A stretch of 16,968 bases of DNA from Ktedonobacterales bacterium (GTDB taxonomy: Bacteria; Chloroflexota; Ktedonobacteria; Ktedonobacterales; JADMIN01). Both the position numbers and the translations under genes were made by a program. Position 1 is the stretch's first letter. Each line of letters begins with the position of its first letter. The stretch lies in NCBI GenBank assembly GCA_025935235.1, contig JAICVT010000053.1:1-16968 (forward strand), in the 5' to 3' direction. Under the pieces are notes generated by a model that saw only the letters and a program-made list of their open reading frames with translations, searched no databases and had not been told where the DNA came from. Shown here in pieces: positions 13,418 to 16,968 of this stretch.

Positions 13418-15541
13418 ATGAAACCACGACTGCTGCTCTATCTCACCGCCGCCAGCGTCGCCGAGCGCAACGCCGTCGCGGCGACGCTGGCCTGGGCCGC
13501 CGAGCGCGCTGGCTGGCTCTTCGAGGTGGACTACGACGCCTACCGGCTTGGCGAGCACTATGGCGGCGGCGATCCCGATGAAGCGCCCGAGGGACTGCTG
13601 ACTGGCGGCACGCTGATCGGCGGAAGGCGCCACGAGCGGCTGTATCTGCTGCTGCATCGCTTCGATACGCTGGTCATCACGCAGGGCGACGTGGCGTTCG
13701 ACGCCGCGCTGCGGCAGATCGGCGTGGCGCGGCTCGCGCCAACCAACGCGCACGAGCTGTATGAGCAGGCGTTCGCGGCGCTGGGCGTGCCTCTGCCCAC
13801 CTCGTCCGTCATCCTCGACGCCGCGCCCCAGCCCGGCCTGCGCGGCCTCGACGCGTACGGCTACCCGGAGATCATCGAGCGGCAGGCGCTGGCCTTCGAG
13901 GCATCCGCGCTGACGGCGAAGACGCTGGCCTGGCTGGCCGCTCACAACGCGCGCGACCTGCGGACGCTCTGGCTGGGCGATGCCCAGGCGCGCCGGCTGG
14001 CCGCGCTGGCCCCCTCCGACGCGTCGCTGGCGAGCCTGCCCGCGTTAGAGGAGCTATCGCCGTCCGATACCTTCCAGTCCGTCACGGAGCGACTGGCGCG
14101 GCGCTGGCTGCCAGCGTATCGCGGCGGCTGGGTGCTGGCCGACCCGCTGACCGTCTCGGCGTGGCTGCCCGAGGCGGCGCGCGAGCGGCGGCTGGCGATC
14201 TATGGCAAGCCCCAACGCGAGATCATTCGGCGGTTGCGCGACGAGCTAGCGGCCAGCCAGGCGGCCGTGCTGGGGCGGCAATACGAGGACGCTGATTTCT
14301 TTGACCTCTCGGAGCTAGGCATAGCTTTCCAGCTCATTGATCCGGCGCGCCCACCATTTCCGGCGCTGCGACACGCTGGATACGACTGGTCCGCTGGGTC
14401 GAGCGCCGCGCTGGCAGCGCCGGGCGCCGAGGAGCCCGATGATGCGCAGCTCGCGCGCTGGGCCGCTGAGGGTCGCGTCCTCACGTCGCTGATCTTCTGG
14501 ACGGGCATGATCCGCGAGCTGGAGAATCTGCCACAGATCGTTGATCTGGTGGCGCTGACCCGGCTGAAGGCGGGCCTCGCGCTGACTGTTCCCGCGCTCG
14601 AATACCAGCCCGAGGGGCCGCTGGAGAGCTTGCGCGTGCCGCTGGAGCGTGGCGGCGTCTATCCGCATCTGGAGCTGCTGCTGGCGAGCTGTGGGCTGGG
14701 CGCCGCCATCGAGTCGCGCATGCCGCCGGGGCGTCTGGCTGCCTACCTTGCCGCCAGCCAGCGCCGGCTCGACGAGCTCGGGCTGCCGCCGTCCATGCGC
14801 CCGGTCGGCTGGTGGACGACGATGGACCCCGACATGATTGCCCTGCCCCAGCCAAAGCTGCCCGTCATGCCCGCGCTGGAGCGCGGCGCGCCGTTCGTGC
14901 GCCTTCGCTATACATCGGCCTCCGCGCAGCAGGCCGAGGCACAGCGGGCCGAAGCGCGCGAGTTGGAGCCGCCCGCTGATGTGGGCGCCGAGGCGGCCAG
15001 CGAGGCGACCGACCGCGCCGAAGCGACACTGAGCCGCAAGCAGCGCATCGGCGCATGGGCGCGCGCGCACGGGTTCGATGCCATGCTGGCGCCCTATCGT
15101 CCGTATGAGCACTTTGCCCCTGGCGATCCGCGGCCAGATGTGCTGGCGGCCGCCCGCGCGGCGGGGCTGCGCTACATGTTTAGCAAGGCGGGCTTTGGCG
15201 ATCCGCCGCGCGCGCTGAGCCTCGACCGCGACTTCATCGCGCTCAACTACACCGCCGGGCGCTGGGATGGCTGGACGCCCTTCGAGACCATCAACGACCC
15301 GCGCGATCTGCGCTCGGCGGAGAAACGGCTGCTGGCGCGGCGCGAGCCAGGCTGGCTTGTGGGAACGCTCGATAGCTGCCTGTGGACCTTCAGCGGGCCG
15401 ATCTGGCGGCGCGGCGCGGCGCTGCACGAGATCGCGACCTATCTGGCGGACGGCGGCGACTCCGGGCGGCTGGTCAACGTGACGCCGCGCGTCGTGGCGC
15501 GCTACGCGCGGCTGATCGCGGAGTCGCGCGGGAAGGTATGA
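13418..15541 (+). CDS. Large hypothetical protein, possible carbohydrate-related barrel
   Basis: A 707-aa soluble protein with no signal peptide or transmembrane helix; I do not recognise the family. The N-terminus (1-130) looks alpha/beta: MKPRLLLYLTAAS, then YLLLHRFDTLVITQGDVAFD (76-95). Residues 350-475 alternate strands and helices: LKAGLALTVPALE (383-395), GGVYPHLELLLASCGLGAAIES (412-433), RPVGWWTTMDPD (461-472). An Ala/Glu/Arg-rich linker follows (502-540). The C-terminal 165 residues (LAPYRPYEHF, AAGLRYMFSKAGFG, GWLVGTLDSCLWTFSG, LVNVTPRVVARYARLI) are reminiscent of polysaccharide deacetylase-like barrels, but no Asp plus HxxxH metal site is visible. AGGAG at 13409-13413 is 4 nt before the ATG. 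It is the only complete plus-strand gene in the window and lies divergent from the glycan run. A glycan role is inference only. Confidence 0.85.
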   Translation: MKPRLLLYLTAASVAERNAVAATLAWAAERAGWLFEVDYDAYRLGEHYGGGDPDEAPEGLLTGGTLIGGRRHERLYLLLHRFDTLVITQGDVAFDAALRQIGVARLAPTNAHELYEQAFAALGVPLPTSSVILDAAPQPGLRGLDAYGYPEIIERQALAFEASALTAKTLAWLAAHNARDLRTLWLGDAQARRLAALAPSDASLASLPALEELSPSDTFQSVTERLARRWLPAYRGGWVLADPLTVSAWLPEAARERRLAIYGKPQREIIRRLRDELAASQAAVLGRQYEDADFFDLSELGIAFQLIDPARPPFPALRHAGYDWSAGSSAALAAPGAEEPDDAQLARWAAEGRVLTSLIFWTGMIRELENLPQIVDLVALTRLKAGLALTVPALEYQPEGPLESLRVPLERGGVYPHLELLLASCGLGAAIESRMPPGRLAAYLAASQRRLDELGLPPSMRPVGWWTTMDPDMIALPQPKLPVMPALERGAPFVRLRYTSASAQQAEAQRAEARELEPPADVGAEAASEATDRAEATLSRKQRIGAWARAHGFDAMLAPYRPYEHFAPGDPRPDVLAAARAAGLRYMFSKAGFGDPPRALSLDRDFIALNYTAGRWDGWTPFETINDPRDLRSAEKRLLARREPGWLVGTLDSCLWTFSGPIWRRGAALHEIATYLADGGDSGRLVNVTPRVVARYARLIAESRGKV

Positions 15542-15568
15542 CCCGGGCCCACCCAGTTCGCGGTGAAC

Positions 15569-15588
15569 CGGCGCGCCTACACGCGCCG
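15569..15588. terminator. Hairpin between convergent genes
   Basis: CGGCGCG (15569-15575) and CGCGCCG (15582-15588) pair perfectly around a 6-nt loop, 28 bp after the plus-strand stop and overlapping the GT2 stop codon (15577-15579). There is no clear U-tract on either side. Its place between converging genes fits a two-way terminator. Confidence 0.45.
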
Positions 15589-16551
15589 CGCGTGACTACC
15601 TGTCAGCGCAGGCTCAGCGTCAGCGATCGGCGCGGCGCGTGGAGTGAGCCTGCCATCCGGCGCCAGGGTGAAGGACCGCAGGCACGTGCGGCGCGCGCGG
15701 TGATAATACCACCCCTCCACCAGATTGATGGGAATGAGCACGAGCTTGCCGCTGCGTAGAGCGTCGAGGATCAGGTCAGGCAGAAAGCGCGCCGCGCTCC
15801 TCGCACCGTGGGGATCGCCCGCCAGGGTCAGCTTGCCATCCAGCCCGCCGTTGCCGCGCGCGTATGCCCAGATGTTGCTCAGATTTTGCCGCACACCCCG
15901 CCGCACGCCATACGTATGACGCACAACCACTGTCGCGGTGCAGAGGACTCCCACGCCCGCCGCTAGCGTGCGCGCATTGTAATCCGTGTCCTCGGCGGCA
16001 GGAAAGTCTGGCGCTCCCGCGCCCAGATATTCATCGAACAGGCCGACACGCTCGGCGACAGAGGCGCGCAAGGCGAAGTCGCCGCCGATCCATCCCCAGG
16101 CGGGCGGCGGCGATTGGCCAGAATCGGGCAGATAGAGCGTCTCGTTGGGGATGTACTCCAGGCAGGTTTCCAGCTTGCGGCGCGAGACTGGCGGGGCCAG
16201 CAGCGCGCCACCAATCATGCCGACCTCGGGATGCTGATCGAACAGCCCCGCCAGCGTCTCCAGCCAGTCGGGCGCCGCCTCGCAGTCGTCGTCGGTCATC
16301 GCGATCACATCGCCCGTGGCGGCGCGCAGCGCGGCGTTGCGCGCACGCGACAACCCGCGCTCATCCAGGTGCAGGTAGCGAATGCGATTGTCGAGGTTGG
16401 GCAGCTCGGCGCCGACCTCGGCCAACGCTGACGAGTCGCCCTGGCCCACCACCAGCAGCTCCCAGTCTGACCAGGTTTGCGCCACAATCGAGCGCACGGT
16501 GTACATGAGTGTGGTGGGGCGCACGGTAGGGACACAGACCGTGATCTTCAC
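15577..16551 (-). CDS. Glycosyltransferase family 2 (GT-A fold)
   Basis: A 324-aa GT2 glycosyltransferase. It opens with VKITVCVPTVRPTTLMYTVRSI, the nucleotide-binding start of the family. GLSRARNAALRAATGDVIAMTDDDC (66-90) carries the metal-binding DDD at 87-89. AEDTDYNARTLAAG (186-199) holds the catalytic-site acidic pair Glu187-Asp188, and His212 in VVRHTYG is the usual third metal ligand. GWIGGDFALR (153-162) is the acceptor-side loop. It should add a sugar from an NDP donor to a glycan or lipid carrier. GTG 16551 is selected since GAGG (16559-16562) lies 7 nt upstream. The longer frame to 16647 adds a Cys/Thr/Arg-rich segment foreign to the family. It stands apart from the main run and converges on the 707-aa gene. 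Confidence 0.93.
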   Translation of the reverse strand: MKITVCVPTVRPTTLMYTVRSIVAQTWSDWELLVVGQGDSSALAEVGAELPNLDNRIRYLHLDERGLSRARNAALRAATGDVIAMTDDDCEAAPDWLETLAGLFDQHPEVGMIGGALLAPPVSRRKLETCLEYIPNETLYLPDSGQSPPPAWGWIGGDFALRASVAERVGLFDEYLGAGAPDFPAAEDTDYNARTLAAGVGVLCTATVVVRHTYGVRRGVRQNLSNIWAYARGNGGLDGKLTLAGDPHGARSAARFLPDLILDALRSGKLVLIPINLVEGWYYHRARRTCLRSFTLAPDGRLTPRAAPIADAEPALTGSHARRV

Positions 16552-16930
16552 CCGTTGGCCTCGCTTCTGGGTTGTCGTAGTACAAGAGCGGGGATCGCAG
16601 GTCGCATGCGAAGCCGCTCGATCAAGAACAGCCCGCCGCACACGCATCGAGCATATCGTATGCGCGTCATCAGCGCAAGCGTGTGCGGCGCTTCATTGCG
16701 CGGGCGTAACATCTGGCCATCCTGTCGCAACTCAACGAAGGATGAACGCCCTTCTACACGTGTCGTACACCTCGAACCGCTACACTAGTGACAGCATGAG
16801 AAAACGCTCATGTGACCGCCTCATCAGCCCCGTCGTCCGGTGATTGACGAGTCTCCGAGAGTAACGGGGCAAGGCGGCGCGGCGTTAGGCGCGATCAACT
16901 GTATTGCACATCGCGAGGAGGCGTGCGCGC
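16552..16930. other. Intergenic region before the right-edge gene
   Basis: No gene of its own is supported. It separates the minus-strand GT2 from a plus-strand gene at the edge, so promoters for both should lie here. TTGACG at 16844-16849 on the plus strand has no matching -10. It also holds the structured inverted repeat at 16634-16690 and a CATGAG/CTCATG hairpin (16795-16800 / 16807-16812). Confidence 0.5.
16634..16690. repeat. 12-bp inverted repeat with nested small hairpins
   Basis: CGCCGCACACGC (16634-16645) and GCGTGTGCGGCG (16679-16690) are perfect inverted copies, separated by 33 nt. Inside, GCATA/TATGC (16651-16655 / 16659-16663) closes a 3-nt loop, and GCGC (16662-16665) can pair with GCGC (16673-16676). 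As RNA it could form a stem topped by one or two hairpins. It lies 83 nt before the GT2 start codon, so it may be a structured 5' leader of that mRNA. It could also be a protein site or a small-element relic. It matches no RNA family I know. Confidence 0.55.
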
Positions 16931-16968
16931 ATGTCCGGTGCGACCTGGCTGATGCTGGAGCGCGGCGC
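16931..16968 (+). CDS. Start of a plus-strand gene cut by the right edge
   Basis: ATG 16931 is preceded by AGGAGG (16916-16921) with 9-nt spacing. The 12 codons visible read MSGATWLMLERG. Too little is present to name a product. Confidence 0.45.
   Translation, partial: MSGATWLMLERG

Noticed and set aside
13169..13945. 258-codon minus-strand frame across the divergent region
   Set aside because: It spans the plus-strand gene start and promoter region and gives an Arg/Gln-rich shadow translation.
14315..15427. 370-codon minus-strand frame opposite the 707-aa gene
   Set aside because: Low-complexity Arg/Gln/Ala-rich translation; the plus strand has the ribosome site and better codon pattern.

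Overview
The window is GC-rich bacterial DNA, about 60-65 % GC by eye. It carries a surface-glycan and cell-envelope locus. The large surface protein has long Pro/Thr/Ala linkers and carboxypeptidase-regulatory-like repeats, and next to it are an N-terminal-anchored lipoprotein and a dense set of glycosyltransferases. This style is familiar from Chloroflexota, possibly Ktedonobacteria-like. That placement is an inference from protein style only; there is no rRNA or marker gene here. I see no tRNA, rRNA, CRISPR array, transposase or integrase.

Layout. Positions 1-13136 form one long minus-strand run. Read in transcription order (right to left) it holds: a possible 81-aa small ORF, a GT9 (heptosyltransferase-like) glycosyltransferase, a possible 38-aa small ORF, a 1178-aa multidomain surface protein, a class I methyltransferase, an unassigned GT-A-like glycosyltransferase, an NAD-dependent sugar epimerase/dehydratase, a 0.4-kb stretch with a doubtful small ORF, a Wzx/MOP-type flippase with an unusual 250-aa tail, a GT4 glycosyltransferase, a second methyltransferase, and the start of a lipoprotein that leaves the left edge. 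Many gaps are under 110 bp, so much of this is probably one or a few operons. The hairpin just after the epimerase stop is one possible break.

A divergent intergenic region (about 13137-13417) with several dyads separates this run from a plus-strand gene for a 707-aa protein of unknown family (13418-15541). That gene converges on a minus-strand GT2 glycosyltransferase (15577-16551), with a hairpin at the junction. The last 380 bp hold a 12-bp inverted repeat with nested hairpins and the first codons of a plus-strand gene cut by the right edge.

How it may work together (inference): the epimerase supplies a nucleotide sugar, and GT4, GT9, GT2 and the GT-A-like enzyme build a glycan. The methyltransferases may modify the sugars. 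The flippase would carry a lipid-linked glycan across the membrane. The surface protein and lipoprotein are envelope components that could display or bind it. The 707-aa protein is the best candidate for something undescribed. Other points worth a look are the surface protein's internal signal-peptide-like segment, the long flippase tail, and the small ORFs that overlap the starts of larger genes by 4 nt.
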